41,716 bases of DNA, taken from assembly GCA_947176235.1 (NCBI GenBank), contig CAMWPM010000016.1, forward strand, positions 1 through 41,716, given 5' to 3'. This document shows positions 41,656 through 41,716 of this stretch, in pieces; the stretch's first letter is position 1; the number at the start of each line of letters is the position of its first letter. The translations under genes were made by a program, and so were the position numbers. A model generated the notes under the pieces. That model saw only the letters and a program-made list of their open reading frames with translations, made no database searches and had not been told where the DNA came from. Source of the DNA: an uncultured Bacteroidales bacterium (GTDB lineage: Bacteria > Bacteroidota > Bacteroidia > Bacteroidales > Muribaculaceae).

Positions 41656-41716
41656 AACTCTTTTATAAACCAATCATTATCACATTTCTTGCAATGGAAA
41701 AAGTAATCTTGCTTTC

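Noticed and set aside
41694..41716. Possible start of a further plus-strand gene (MEKVILL...)
   Set aside because: Only seven codons are inside the window, too little to support a coding region.
1..41716. CRISPR arrays, tRNA or rRNA genes, insertion sequences, toxin-antitoxin pairs, known phage-defence genes
   Set aside because: None seen on reading both strands: no regularly spaced repeats, cloverleaf sequences, transposase ORFs or defence domains.

Overview
The window is a stretch of a Bacteroidota chromosome, order Bacteroidales. Several things point there: near-consensus Bacteroidetes promoters (TTTG-N19/20-TAnnTTTG), a porQ-cmk-ispH cluster with the type IX secretion gene porQ, an NhaD antiporter, a DUF4252-like secreted protein, DUF3737, and lipoprotein signals with little reliance on Shine-Dalgarno sites. 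A Muribaculaceae-like gut organism fits the base composition and gene style, but that is inference. I see no tRNA, rRNA, CRISPR array or insertion sequence.

Layout. Positions 1-5022 (minus strand) hold ridA, a YihY/BrkB-type membrane protein, a secreted GH2 glycosidase and a ProXp/YbaK-type deacylase. Positions about 5070-7342 are an AT-richer plus-strand island: a perfect promoter followed by about 315 nt of folded, ORF-free sequence (candidate ncRNA), then an unknown lipoprotein and a WG-repeat protein. Positions 7325-13365 (minus) hold a MATE transporter, a PatB/MalY aminotransferase, a DUF3737 beta-helix protein, FolC and two half-size chromate-transporter subunits. A double-META-domain lipoprotein (13616-14590, plus) stands alone between its own promoter and terminator. 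Positions 14891-20341 (minus) form a run of KdgK-like kinase, sugar porter, MscS/YbdG-type channel and phosphoethanolamine transferase. Then come pgk, pyrF and prfA.

Positions 24129-27825 are the most interesting part. An anomeric amino-sugar kinase (AmgK-like) is fused to the C-terminal domain of the glucosamine-6-phosphate sensor RapZ. It is followed by a MurU-like nucleotidyltransferase and faces a lytic transglycosylase. Together these look like a peptidoglycan turnover and recycling locus, with a possible sensory domain built into the first kinase. purM, nhaD, an alpha-amylase, a small lipoprotein, ispH, cmk and porQ follow on the minus strand.

The right end has two ECF sigma-factor operons in opposite orientation on either side of rpsP. 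One runs from a DUF6249-like membrane protein through a sigma factor to a small membrane protein (36913 to 35156, minus). The other has a sigma factor, an anti-sigma-like protein, a DUF4252-like protein and a secreted unknown (39229-41595, plus). Both are preceded, at nearly the same distance from the first start codon, by TGTnAC-N17-CGTC. This resembles a classical ECF promoter rather than the housekeeping Bacteroidetes promoter and suggests autoregulation.
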